Positions 1 through 8,375 are shown, counted from the stretch's first letter. The stretch is DNA of 64,000 nt from Streptomyces cavernae (GCF_004023625.1 NZ_ML137708.1:95262-159261), one strand, 5' to 3'. Numbers and translations are program-made. The notes: a model not told the origin generated them from the sequence alone.

Positions 1-751
1 GGTTTTTGGTGTGCGGGGGGGGGCCCCCCCCCCCCCCCCCCCCGGGGCGCCGCACGACTCTTCGCAGGGCTCAACGACCGTACGGCCGGGACTGCCGGAT
101 GGTTCACCCGGTCGGAGGGGGCGTCGCCGTGGGCTGTTCCGAGAACAGACGCCCCAGCGACCAGTGCCCGCGTGGCAGCCCTCGTCCGTGCACGGCCATC
201 TCCATCGGCCGGCTGGCGGGGCACACTCGCATCATGGACGGGCCCCGGTCCGCCCGGAAGTGACAGGGCATCAGGGGAATCTCGATGGGCTCGGCGGGCC
301 TGGCGGAACGTCGGTCCTGTGGCTGACAGGGCCGCCAGGGCTCGTCGCGGGCGTCGCCGCGGGAGCCGGAGACGAGGACACGGCCGACCTCGTAACGCGG
401 CCCTCACCGTGGCCGCGCAGGCGGAGCGCACCCTGCAATGCGCCCCCACTCGCACGACGGCCGGGTCGACCCGGACCGCGTCCACCTTCCGACCGCACCT
501 CGGTCGCCTCGCTGGCCGAATACCTGGGTCTCCCCGCAGGCCCTGGCCCGCTGGCAGCAATCGCGGAACCCGGCCGCACGCCGCCGCTGATCAGAGGGTG
601 TGGCGGCGGGTTCGGCGGAGACGCTGTAGCCGCCGCCGGGCGCACGGAGTCCGCGCAGCACGTACTGCTCGGTGAGCAGGCCGGCCGCTCGCGCGCCGGC
701 AGCCAGCGCTACCTGAGGAATAGATGTAGATCATGGAACGTTGCCTGGCGC
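1..751. other. Stretch without a convincing gene; homopolymer block at its left edge
   Basis: Positions 15-47 are a run of nine G, twenty C and four G, which can fold on itself and is hard to sequence accurately. The rest is GC-rich with several overlapping open frames on both strands, but none shows a recognisable domain or a good ribosome binding site. The frame entering the flavoprotein gene at 752 is open back to position 11, but its upstream part is rich in Pro, Arg and Gly and looks like non-coding translation. I see no gene here. Confidence 0.5.
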
Positions 752-1627
752 ATGACGACTAAAAGTATCGACGGCGCGTCCGTCCCCTTGCTCGATGCCG
801 CTCGTACGGCGGCGAAGCAAGCAGCGGTCGAAGCCGCAGCGACCGAGCGAGATCGGCGGATCACCGGCGTGAGTGCCGCCGCTGCTCGGGCTGCGGGCGC
901 ATTCGCCTTAGGCGTCCGCCGATCCGATGGAGGGATCGAGGCCGACCTCAGCACGAGGGTCCGATTCTTGGCCGAGCTCGGACGGGGCTGCCCGTCGATG
1001 GCCTGGGTCGCGGCCACGAACCTCGAAGCGAAGCGGGTGTTGCAGATCGGCACGTCAGACGAGGCATACGCGGATGCGTTTCGCGATGTCGATAGCGTAG
1101 CGTGCGCGTCTGCTCGGCCGGGGACGGCCGTCCGTGAGCCCGGCGGGCTGCGCATCTCCGGCCGATGGTCGTACGCTTCGGGATGTGAACTCGCCGAATG
1201 GGCGATACTTTCCGTGCAACTGCCTGGGGAGGGTGACCGCCCGCCGCAGCCAGCTGCGGTGTTCGCCCGCACCCGGGATCTGACCATCGACCGAGACTGG
1301 CACATGGCGGGACTGTGCGGCACCGGAAGCCACACTCTCGTCGGCAGCGACGTGTGGATCCCCGATTCTCATCTGCTCGACTTGCCCCGGATCGCCGCTG
1401 CGGCATCCAACATCGCGATCGCGGTCGGGCTGTTCGCCCCCCTGTGGGGTGCCGCGCGCGGCGCCCTCGACATCGTGGTCAATGTCCTTGCCAAGCGGAC
1501 GTCGCCGAACCCCGCCCACCCCACTCTGGCCGACTCTCCCGGTGCCCGGAGGAACCTCGCCGTCGCCGCGCACAAGATCGACACTGGAACGGGAGTTCAG
1601 GGGGCCAGTGAACGCAGCGCCACATGA
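752..1627 (+). pseudogene. Acyl-CoA dehydrogenase-like flavoprotein (monooxygenase type), C-terminally truncated
   Basis: The 291-residue product starts MTTKSIDGASV and resembles the acyl-CoA-dehydrogenase-fold flavin monooxygenases and hydroxylases common in natural-product clusters. Supporting stretches are LGRGCPSMAWVAATN (flavin/acyl entry helix), GGLRISGRWSYASGCE (beta domain) and GTGSHTLVGSDVWIP. Family members are usually about 380-400 residues. Here similarity stops near residue 278 (HKIDT, about position 1587), and an unrelated 13-residue tail leads to the stop, so most of the C-terminal four-helix domain that completes the flavin site is missing. The ATG at 752 is where the sequence becomes protein-like; the longer open frame upstream does not. 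The break lies about 60 bp from the end of the convergent acyltransferase operon, so rearrangement probably removed the C-terminus. Activity is unlikely. Confidence 0.65.
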
Positions 1628-1646
1628 GGGCGTGAACGGTTCGAGA

Positions 1647-3041
1647 TCACCTTCCGGCAGTCGGTTCACTACGTCGGCCGCGCGACGGAGTGGAGGGCCT
1701 CCCCAGCAGTACCCCCACCGCGTCGGCGAAGGACAGGACGATCGGTTCCGCCGCCGCCGTCGCGGGGTAGCGGGAGCGCAGGAAGAGGCCCTCATGGGTG
1801 CGGGAGAACCAGAACTGGGCGTCGTCGGCCACCGTCACGCTGCTGATGTGGTGGGCCCGGCGGGCGAGGTGGGTGGCGGAGCCGGGGAAGCGGCGGTAGT
1901 CGATGTACGAGGCCATGAAGACGTCGGTCCGGGTGCGCCGGAAGCTGTCGCCAAGGGCCGGGAGGACCTGCGCGACCGGTAGTTCGGCCAGGGCGCGAGC
2001 CTTGCGGAACGCGGCCCGGGTCCGCGATGACCCTTCGGCGGGGTCGGTCGCGTCGCTGACGTCGAGAGTGAGCGGGGCTACGGTGGTGAACCAGCCCATC
2101 GCGTGCTGCCACCGCTCCTCATGGCGCGTGTGGAGCGGGACGAGCAGCCTGATCACCTTGTCCGCGCCGAGCCGGTGTGCGGCCAGGCCGAGGGCGGTGA
2201 GCAGGCCGGTGAAGACGCTGCCTCCGGCCGCTCGGCAGCGGCGTTCGAACTCGTCGGTGGCGTCGGAGTCCAGGAGCCGGCGGACATCGGTGCCCTGCGG
2301 GGCCCGTTCGCCGGGCGGCATGCCCAGCGGGAGCGGGAACGACGGGGTCGTGCCGTCGCAGTCGGCGAAGAAGGACGACCAGGACTGGACGAGGGGGTCG
2401 GTGAAGTCCGGGGGAGAGCTTGAAGACTGCTCCTGTTCGAGGGCGCAGTAGTCCACGAAGCTGCCCGTGGGCGGAAGAGACGACGCCGGGCGGCCGGTGT
2501 AGAGCTCGTGCAGTTCGTGCACCGCCACCGCCAGCGAGTAACCGTCGGCGTCGCAGTGGTCGAAGCCGCAGACGACGGTGCCGCCGTCGGGGCGCAGGAT
2601 CGCCGCGAAGAGGTAGGAGGGCCAGGACATCGGGCGGCAGTTGGCCGCAAGACGGTTCCTGAGCCATGTACGCAGCTCTTCGGCGGTCGCGTACGTCTCA
2701 CCGTCGCGCACCATCACCAACTCAAGCTTCTCGGCGGGCAGTACGAACCGCTCGGGTCCCGCGGACCCGGCCGAACGGAACCCACTGCGCAGCGTCTCGT
2801 GCCGGCCCGCGAAGGTCTCGAAGGCCGTGCGCAGGGCCTCCGTGTCGACTGGCCCCCTGATGTCGAAGGCGCACGCCAGCCAGTGGCCCGGGGCCCCCGC
2901 CAGGTGGAACCGCTGGTTGAAGGACGGCGGTACGGGGGAGGCGGGAGCGCCTTCCGCAACGGCCAGGGTCGCGGCGGACGTCGCGAACTCCACGACCCGG
3001 CCGGACGCGGGGACGAAACGGTCGATCGTGGTCACGTGCAC
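1647..3041 (-). CDS. PapA-like condensation-fold acyltransferase 3 (last gene of trio)
   Basis: A 464-residue standalone condensation-domain protein. The active-site HxxxDG appears as DHCDADGYS near residue 175; the first His of the classic HHxxxDG is Asp, but the catalytic second His, the Asp and the Gly are kept. Other landmarks are PPSFNQRFHL near residue 40, a second-half GWFTTVAPL and a late MASYIDYRRFPGS. This layout matches, from memory, the mycobacterial PapA1/PapA2 acyltransferases that acylate trehalose derivatives, rather than a peptide-forming NRPS domain; no adenylation or carrier domain is nearby. It sits 6 nt downstream of the second paralogue and is probably co-transcribed. 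The C-terminal 25 residues are low-complexity. Acyl donor and acceptor are unknown. Confidence 0.8.
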   Translation of the reverse strand: MHVTTIDRFVPASGRVVEFATSAATLAVAEGAPASPVPPSFNQRFHLAGAPGHWLACAFDIRGPVDTEALRTAFETFAGRHETLRSGFRSAGSAGPERFVLPAEKLELVMVRDGETYATAEELRTWLRNRLAANCRPMSWPSYLFAAILRPDGGTVVCGFDHCDADGYSLAVAVHELHELYTGRPASSLPPTGSFVDYCALEQEQSSSSPPDFTDPLVQSWSSFFADCDGTTPSFPLPLGMPPGERAPQGTDVRRLLDSDATDEFERRCRAAGGSVFTGLLTALGLAAHRLGADKVIRLLVPLHTRHEERWQHAMGWFTTVAPLTLDVSDATDPAEGSSRTRAAFRKARALAELPVAQVLPALGDSFRRTRTDVFMASYIDYRRFPGSATHLARRAHHISSVTVADDAQFWFSRTHEGLFLRSRYPATAAAEPIVLSFADAVGVLLGRPSTPSRGRRSEPTAGR

Positions 3042-3047
3042 GGTGAA

Positions 3048-4499
3048 TCAGGCCCTGCCCGTGCCGTATTCACCGGTGCGCGCGATCTCGCGCAGCACGT
3101 CCCGCAGATGTCCGAAGAACCGCGGCACATTGACCCGGGCGGCCTCGGTGTCCGGATACCTCGTCTTCAGATAGGTGCGACCCCACAGCCGGTTCACCCA
3201 GACAGGTACCTCCCTGCTGTCCCCGGGCCCCACCAGCGCGTTGCAGTTGGCCGCTGCCCAGTCCTTCGACCCGGGCGCGTGCCGCACATCGATGTACGAG
3301 GTCATGGGCGGCACGGCCGCGGCGTCCGACTGAACGGTGGCGGACAGCCCCGGCATCAGTTCCGCCACCCGCAGTGGCGACACCCTCGCCAGTTCCCGCG
3401 CTCCTTCGAAGGCCCGCTGCGCATCGCCCACGACCTGGCTGAACGGGCGCCCGCCGACCGGGAATTCGACCGGCGCCAGATTGATGAACCAGCCCTGGGT
3501 GTACTGCCAGCGTGCTTCGTCCCGGGTATGGACGACGGTCAGCCCCCGGTAGGACTCATGGCCACCGAGTTCGTACCCGCTGAGGGCCAGGGCCGCCAGC
3601 AGCCCGGCCGAGAAACCGGCCCCCTGCGCCTTGCACGCCTTGGAGAACGCCTCGGCCTCCGCCGTATCCAGCAGATCCATCTCGATCGGGATGCTGGGGT
3701 ACGTCTTCCCCGGCTCAACTCCGATGTCCAGCGGGAACGTGGGCGGCGGCCCGGCCAGGTAGAACTCCAGCCAGCGGCGTACCTCGGGCGAGTCCACGGT
3801 GATCGCCGCGGACCGTTCGCGGTCGAGGGCGCAGTAGTCGACATAGCTGCCGACGGCGGGCAACTCCGCCTCGATTCCGCTCAGTTCGGCCTCGTACAGC
3901 GTGCGTAGTTCGTCGAATACCAGCACGACCGAGAACCCGTCGGAGTGGGTATGGTCGACGGCGAAGAACACCGTGGACGCGGTCCCGTCGTCCCGTACGA
4001 CGGCGCCGGCGACGAACGGCGGCCAGCGCAGCGGGTCTGTGCCGTTGTCGAACAGCTTCACCAGGTGGTCGCGGACGGCCGACCCCGAGCCGTACGAGCC
4101 GAGGGAGACCGGCTCCAACAGGGGTGACAACGTTTCCGTCTCCGGGTTGAGCGCATGGCGCCGCAGGCGTGGAAGAGTATCCGCCCCCGCTGCGACCGTT
4201 TCCACGTCGAACCAGGTCAGCAGCGTGGGATGGCGACGTACCCACTTCTCCAGCGCCGTCGCCATCGCCCCGGTGTCGAGTCTGCCGGGCACGTCGAACA
4301 CGATGCCCAGCCACCCCGAGTGCCGTTTGCCCGCGATCTGGTTGGCCAGCCGCCGCCAGATGTGGTTCTCCTGTACATAGGACGGCGGGGCCGGGTGCTC
4401 GGGCGCCGTGGCGGTGACCGCCAGTACCGCAGCGGGTACCCGGAATTCGACCAGTTCACCGGGTTCCGGAACGTATTCGAGAATCGGTGTCATCAGCAT
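3048..4499 (-). CDS. PapA-like condensation-fold acyltransferase 2
   Basis: A 483-residue paralogue of its two neighbours. It carries APPSYVQENHIWRR near residue 40, the active-site DHTHSDGFS near residue 180, SYVDYCALDRER, GWFINLAPVEFPV and MTSYIDVRHAPGS, followed by VPVWVNRLW, in the same order as in PapA2-type enzymes. Such enzymes move an acyl chain from CoA or a carrier protein to an OH or amine. The ATG at 4499 overlaps the end of the upstream paralogue by 7 nt, indicating translational coupling. Of the three it looks closest to the PapA2 pattern, including the WVNR motif. It is probably cytosolic or membrane-peripheral; no signal peptide or membrane span is visible. Confidence 0.82.
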   Translation of the reverse strand: MLMTPILEYVPEPGELVEFRVPAAVLAVTATAPEHPAPPSYVQENHIWRRLANQIAGKRHSGWLGIVFDVPGRLDTGAMATALEKWVRRHPTLLTWFDVETVAAGADTLPRLRRHALNPETETLSPLLEPVSLGSYGSGSAVRDHLVKLFDNGTDPLRWPPFVAGAVVRDDGTASTVFFAVDHTHSDGFSVVLVFDELRTLYEAELSGIEAELPAVGSYVDYCALDRERSAAITVDSPEVRRWLEFYLAGPPPTFPLDIGVEPGKTYPSIPIEMDLLDTAEAEAFSKACKAQGAGFSAGLLAALALSGYELGGHESYRGLTVVHTRDEARWQYTQGWFINLAPVEFPVGGRPFSQVVGDAQRAFEGARELARVSPLRVAELMPGLSATVQSDAAAVPPMTSYIDVRHAPGSKDWAAANCNALVGPGDSREVPVWVNRLWGRTYLKTRYPDTEAARVNVPRFFGHLRDVLREIARTGEYGTGRA

Positions 4500-5983
4500 G
4501 TTGCGGATTCCTTTCCTCGGCAGTCTTCACTGCCTTCTTTGGCAATCTGTTCCATGAGCCATCCGGTCTGTTCGATATAGCGTGGAACGGCGGTTCTGAT
4601 GCCCTCGGTATCCGGGTATCGGAAACTCAGGTAGACGCCGCGGCGTGAGCGCATGATCCAGAGGAACACTTCGTGGGGATGTATCCGGCGGCTGCGCAGC
4701 GCGAACGCCCGCCATTCGCCCCACTGTTCCGCGCCCGGAGTTCTGCGTATATCCATGTACGAGACCATGAACCGTGGTTCGAGTGGCATCCCGAGTAATT
4801 CGGTGATGCGGGGAAGCGGCACAGTCGCCAGGGGTTTCGCGCGTTTCAACGCCAGGCCGGCTTCCGCCATCACTTCACGGAAGGCGTCGGTGCCGCGCAC
4901 CGCGAATCCGACCGGCGCCAGGCCGACGTACCAGCCGACCGACTGGGCCCACTGCGGATCGGTCCGGGTGTGGAACGGTGCGATGGCACGGAACTGCTGC
5001 TGCCCCGTGTTCTCGTGCGCCACGATCGCCAGGCAGGCGAGCGCCCCGGAAAAGAAGTTCCCGCCCTTCCTGACGCAGGCGTCCTGGAAGGCCTGCGCCC
5101 CCTGCGCGTCGAGGAGCCACTCGCAGCGGCCGGCTTGTGCCTGGGCCCCGGCGTGTCCGTGGCCCGGGCCCTGACCGGTGACGTCGCCGACGGCCCCGGT
5201 GCCGCTCGCCGGTGTGCCCGGCGGAGCTGGGAAGCCCGGCAACTCCCCGCCGTTCGTCGCGACGAAGTCGCGCCACCCGGCGACCGCCTCATGCTCGCTG
5301 TGCACCAGCGCCGCGCCGGCCCGCTCGCTCCCGGCGAAGTCGAGAAAGCTCCCCACCTCGGCCAGTTCCGCAGGCCTGCCCCGCAACGCTGCCGCGTACA
5401 GCTCACGGATCTCGTGTGCGATGAGAAAGATGGAGTAGCCGTCGACGTTGGAGTGGTCGAAGCCCACATAGAGCGTGGTGGATTCGGTGTCGGTGTGTCC
5501 GACGGTGGCGAAGACGAACGACGGCCAGGTGAGCGGATCCGTCTCCTGGTCGAACAATGCCTCGATACGGTGCGAGAGTTCGTCGCCGCTCGGAAAGTCA
5601 CCGACGACGGTACGCAGCATGGCAACCGTCCCCGCCCGCAGCGTCGCCCGGCTCACCCGACCGCCCCTGGGCCCGGCACCAGGCCCGCCGTGGGGGAGCA
5701 GTCGGCTGCGCAGCGATTCGTGCCGGTCGATCCAGCCGAGCAGTGCCCGCTCCAGCGCCCCGGCGTTCAGTTCCCCGGGCAGTTCGAAGACGGTCGCCAG
5801 CCAGGAGGGTGGGCGCGGGCCGGGGCCGGTGATGCGTGCTTCCCTGATGTGCGCCTCCTGGAGGTACGACGCCGGTCGTGGATCCGGTATCCAGGGGGTC
5901 GAGTGCGGTCCTGCGGGCGCAGGTCGCCAGACGGTGAGCAGTCCTGGCAGGACATCAAGGTCGTGCATATCGATGAATTTCAC
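4493..5983 (-). CDS. PapA-like condensation-fold acyltransferase 1 (first gene of trio)
   Basis: A 496-residue protein and the promoter-proximal gene of the trio. It shows RPASYLQEAHIREA near residue 40, the active-site DHSNVDGYS near residue 185, GWYVGLAPVGFAV and MVSYMDIRRTPG. A Gly/Pro/Ala-rich insert near residues 255-290 (around GTGAVGDVTGQGPGHG) is absent from the paralogues and is probably a surface loop. The GTG at 5983 is used here; an internal ATG five codons later would also work, and neither has a strong Shine-Dalgarno. The gap upstream (5984-6546) must hold the operon promoter. The three enzymes may act in series on one acceptor, as PapA1 and PapA2 do in sulfolipid assembly, but no PKS or fatty-acyl ligase lies in this window. 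Confidence 0.8.
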   Translation of the reverse strand: MKFIDMHDLDVLPGLLTVWRPAPAGPHSTPWIPDPRPASYLQEAHIREARITGPGPRPPSWLATVFELPGELNAGALERALLGWIDRHESLRSRLLPHGGPGAGPRGGRVSRATLRAGTVAMLRTVVGDFPSGDELSHRIEALFDQETDPLTWPSFVFATVGHTDTESTTLYVGFDHSNVDGYSIFLIAHEIRELYAAALRGRPAELAEVGSFLDFAGSERAGAALVHSEHEAVAGWRDFVATNGGELPGFPAPPGTPASGTGAVGDVTGQGPGHGHAGAQAQAGRCEWLLDAQGAQAFQDACVRKGGNFFSGALACLAIVAHENTGQQQFRAIAPFHTRTDPQWAQSVGWYVGLAPVGFAVRGTDAFREVMAEAGLALKRAKPLATVPLPRITELLGMPLEPRFMVSYMDIRRTPGAEQWGEWRAFALRSRRIHPHEVFLWIMRSRRGVYLSFRYPDTEGIRTAVPRYIEQTGWLMEQIAKEGSEDCRGKESATC

Positions 5984-6546
5984 GTGTCTGCCTGTCGCTC
6001 GTAAACGATGTGGGGTGGCGTGAGCGTAAAGAGCAGTCGATTGTCCGGGCGGGCGTCATTGTGTGACTTCCACTGTTAACATGGCGGCAATATTTCGCTG
6101 AGCCGGAATGCGTTCAGCAGCCGGGACGGGATGTTACTCAGCAGTCAGTGTAATTTGCAAGGGGGTGATTTATGAGGTGTTCACCGGTCATTTCCGTTAG
6201 GCCCGTAAGGGGTTTCGCACTCGGGAATTCCGCTGGCTGATGCGAATGGGGAGCGATTTTTGGTCATGACTTCCGGGATACCGGAAGCGTTCGTCGGCCG
6301 ATGGGTCGCGGGGCGGCTCGAATTTGGGTCGACTGCTTGGACGCCTTCATGCCGGCGAACATGGGTGGGTGTTCAGTCGCGAATGTCGGGACCCACGAAA
6401 TGATGTCCGGCGTCGGGGACCTGCGGCGTCCCTGTGAACGGCCTGTGGAGCCCGGCGGGCTCACCCGGACCGAGTGAGCCCGCGGGTTCAGGAACCTCCG
6501 CGCCGTCTTGAACCGCAGCGGATGCCCGGCCGGGCGCCGCGTTCGG
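5984..6546. promoter_or_regulatory. Intergenic region upstream of the acyltransferase operon
   Basis: This 563-bp region is less GC-rich than its surroundings, especially at 6055-6180, and lies directly upstream of the leftward acyltransferase operon, so it should contain that operon's promoter. I cannot name -35/-10 boxes with confidence. On the + strand it holds a 22-codon open frame with a strong ribosome binding site, listed separately. The right half (6250-6546) shows open frames but nothing recognisable. Confidence 0.4.
6172..6240 (+). CDS. Possible 22-residue peptide with a strong ribosome binding site
   Basis: The sequence AAGGGGGTG sits six bases before an ATG that opens a 22-codon frame (starting MRCSPVISV, ending ALGNSAG) closed by TGA at 6238-6240. 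It is divergent from the acyltransferase operon. The peptide is basic with one Cys. It could be a short leader peptide, a small regulatory or toxin-like peptide, the start of a lost gene, or chance. The ribosome binding site is better than that of most genes around it, which is the only reason to list it. Confidence 0.25.
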   Translation: MRCSPVISVRPVRGFALGNSAG

Positions 6547-6862
6547 TCAGATCCCCGCGGCCTTGAGTTCGTCGTCCGTCAGCGGCGGGCCCGGGAGCAG
6601 GGGCTTCCTCCGGCCCAGACAGACCAGGGCCAGCATGTCGGGCATGAGCAGCCGCGCCGGCGGCTTCTCCATGCTCATCACATCCAGGAGGATGCGCAGG
6701 GCGCGGGGGTTGCGGGCACCCGCGTCGACGGCCCGGTCGACGAACGCCGCGAGGCTCTTTTCGAGGCGGGTCGGGGGCTGGTCGCTGGCGCCGGGGTAGA
6801 ACACGTCCTGGCCCACGGCCAGATTCCACGCGTTGTCCACTGGACGGGCCGCCGCCCGCCAG
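6547..6862 (-). pseudogene. C-terminal remnant of an FAD-dependent monooxygenase
   Basis: The leftward frame beginning near PVDNAWNLAVGQDVFYPG and ending LTDDELKAAGI matches the C-terminal tail of flavin monooxygenases annotated as FAD-dependent oxidoreductases: an AWNLAVGQD-type strand, a helix with LAAFVDRAVDAG, then a PPARLLMP segment. Only about 100 residues remain. The FAD-binding Rossmann region and the substrate domain are absent because the gene is broken at its upstream edge by the MITE at 6866-7056. On the other side of the MITE lies an unrelated gene remnant (ku), so the missing part was deleted and not merely interrupted. Confidence 0.6.
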
Positions 6863-6865
6863 GGG

Positions 6866-7056
6866 GGGGTTTGTCGAAAGTCCCGCACAGCACCCGCGGC
6901 GCCCGGCACGCTCCCCCAAGCTCTCCGAGCAGGGGGCACCCCCCACTCGCCGCACCGGCCAAAGACCCAAGTAGCTCCGCTACGAAGGCCTTTTTCCGGC
7001 ACGCCGAGGCCACGCACCGGACACCGGGGGCACCGCACGGGACTTTCGGCACACCC
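6866..7056 (-). mobile_element. MITE-like non-autonomous element, copy 1
   Basis: About 190 bp, nearly identical to 44691-44880 when read on the - strand. Imperfect terminal inverted repeats carry GTCGAAAGTCCCG at one end and CGGGACTTTCGGCACACCC at the other. It has no transposase; open frames crossing it are artefacts. The flanks (CCAG on one side, CTGG on the other) are not a clean target duplication. The genes on the two sides are unrelated remnants, consistent with a deletion formed by recombination between two copies of the element. Confidence 0.75.
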
Positions 7057-7230
7057 CCTGGGGCACGAACGCCACCACATCGATCGCTTTCGCCGCCGGC
7101 AGCGGCAGGTCGGCGAGCTCGTCGTCCGACACCGGGATCAGCTGGTCTTTCGACAGCTCGTAGCCCTTGCCGATCTCGTCCTCTGTGAGGACTCTGGCCG
7201 TCGATCTCGCAGATCGCCGACGGGCTCGGC
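7057..7230 (-). pseudogene. ku: Remnant of the NHEJ protein Ku
   Basis: Reading leftward, the sequence encodes ICEIDG and then, in a shifted frame, VLTEDEIGKGYELSKDQL followed by IPVSDDELADLPLPAAKAID and VVAFVP. This is the conserved early part of bacterial Ku, the end-binding partner of LigD in non-homologous end joining. About 55 residues survive. A frameshift separates ICEIDG from VLTED, the N-terminal SFGL/VPIKV-type region is missing, and everything after VVAFVP is replaced by the MITE. It cannot make Ku. Streptomyces often carry several ku copies, so loss of one need not abolish NHEJ. Confidence 0.7.
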
Positions 7231-7236
7231 CACTGC

Positions 7237-7260
7237 GGCCGGGAGCCCGGGCTCCCGGCC
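7237..7260. terminator. Perfect 24-nt palindrome downstream of the RNase HI gene
   Basis: GGCCGGGAGCCC is followed directly by its reverse complement GGGCTCCCGGCC. It lies about 60 bp past the leftward RNase HI stop codon and would form a very stable hairpin in that transcript. There is no clear U-tract, so it may act as a U-less actinomycete terminator or mRNA-stabilising hairpin. Confidence 0.5.
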
Positions 7261-7318
7261 GCCCGATGTAACGTGCTCAGCGAACTCCCGTCCCGAACTC
7301 CCGTCCCCTCAACCGGAG

Positions 7319-8017
7319 TTATCCGGCGAGCTCCCGGCACTCCGGGTGGCCCCACCCCTGTGCGTTCTTGGCGATCTGTTCTCCGGCCGCGTAGGACCGG
7401 CCGCAGACGCAGCGGCCCGGGAACTTCGCCGTGATGGTGCGCGACGAGGGCCTGCCGTTGGCCTTGCCTGCGCCCTTGCCGCCGCCTGCGGACCGGCGGC
7501 TCGTTACCGCGGCCGTGGGTGTGTCGGGGGCGGGCGGCGGCTCCGGGGAGTCGTACTCGGTGCCGGCCGGCTGCTGGACGGAGGCCGCCTGGCTCGCGGC
7601 CCGGTCCGCGAAGTCGTTGAGCGGGTCGCCGTCGACCTGGTGGGCGGGGACGTAGCGGAACTCCACGGACCGGCCGTCCAGCAGCGCGTCGATGCGCTCG
7701 ACCAGTTCCTGGTTGGCGACCGGCTTCCCGGACGCCGTCTTCCAGCCCTTGCGCTTCCAGCCGGGCAGCCAGGTGGTGACCGCCTTCATCGCGTACTGGG
7801 AGTCCATCCGGATCTCCAGCGGGACGTCCGGGTCCATCGCGCTCAACAGCCGTTCCAGCGCGGTGAGTTCGGCGACGTTGTTGGTGGCCGTGCCCAGCGG
7901 GCCGGCCTCCCACCGCTCGGGCTTCTCCCCACTGTCGGCAACCACCCAGGCCCAGCCCGCGGGCCCCGGATTCCCCTTGGAAGCTCCGTCGCAGGCGGCG
8001 ACTACACGTTCAATCAT
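7319..8017 (-). CDS. rnhA: Ribonuclease HI with C-terminal extension
   Basis: A 232-residue protein. Residues 1-140 are an RNase H fold: VVAACDGASKGNPGPAGW holds the first catalytic Asp, NNVAELTALERLL the Glu, MDSQYAMKAV the second Asp, and HQVDGDPLNDFADRAA the last acidic residue. It cleaves RNA in RNA:DNA hybrids. The C-terminal 60 residues (CVCGRSYAAGEQIAKNAQGWGHPEC) carry a Cys/His pair-like motif, CxC...HxxC, that may bind metal; this extension occurs in some actinobacterial homologues. The ATG at 8017 begins the conserved core; the longer open frame to 8095 has no supporting similarity. The gene is divergent from the WhiB-like gene. Confidence 0.88.
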   Translation of the reverse strand: MIERVVAACDGASKGNPGPAGWAWVVADSGEKPERWEAGPLGTATNNVAELTALERLLSAMDPDVPLEIRMDSQYAMKAVTTWLPGWKRKGWKTASGKPVANQELVERIDALLDGRSVEFRYVPAHQVDGDPLNDFADRAASQAASVQQPAGTEYDSPEPPPAPDTPTAAVTSRRSAGGGKGAGKANGRPSSRTITAKFPGRCVCGRSYAAGEQIAKNAQGWGHPECRELAG

Positions 8018-8113
8018 GGCCCTATCGTCCCACCGCCCCCGGCAGGGCGGTTTCCCCCAGGTTGCCCTGGGCACCCGGCGCACGACCTTGGTCACCGTTG
8101 AGGAGCCCTGACG

Positions 8114-8353
8114 ATGGAGTGGCTGGACAGAGCGGCGTGCGTGGACGCGGACCCCGACCTCTTCTTCCCCGTGAGCCGCAACGGCCCCGCCGTACGGGAC
8201 GCACTCGCGGCCAAACGGATCTGCTGCCGCTGCCCGGTCGTCGAGGACTGTCTGGACTGGGCGTTGAGCACCCGGCAGACCACCGGCGTGTGGGGCGGCA
8301 CCTCGGAGGAGGAGCGGGCCGACCTCATACGGGCGAGCCGGCTCGCGTCATGA
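8114..8353 (+). CDS. WhiB-like (Wbl) iron-sulfur transcription factor
   Basis: A 79-residue protein with the Wbl layout: AC early (Cys9) before VDADPDLFFP, then CCRCPVVEDCLDWAL supplying the CxxC and CxxxxxC ligands for a [4Fe-4S] cluster, then the turn GVWGGTSEEER. Wbl proteins bind the primary sigma factor and act as redox- or NO-responsive regulators in actinomycetes. GAGGAG nine bases before the ATG supports the start. It is shorter than many paralogues and lacks a long basic C-terminal tail, so DNA contact may be weak. I cannot assign a specific wbl letter. Confidence 0.92.
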   Translation: MEWLDRAACVDADPDLFFPVSRNGPAVRDALAAKRICCRCPVVEDCLDWALSTRQTTGVWGGTSEEERADLIRASRLAS

Positions 8354-8375
8354 CCGAGCCGGCTCGATAACCCTT

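Noticed and set aside
11..751. Long N-terminal extension of the flavoprotein frame
   Set aside because: Pro/Arg/Gly-rich, no domain, no ribosome binding site; the protein-like part begins at 752.
6678..7913. 411-residue frame crossing the MITE and RNase HI gene
   Set aside because: Joins three unrelated segments by chance; RNase HI is in another frame.
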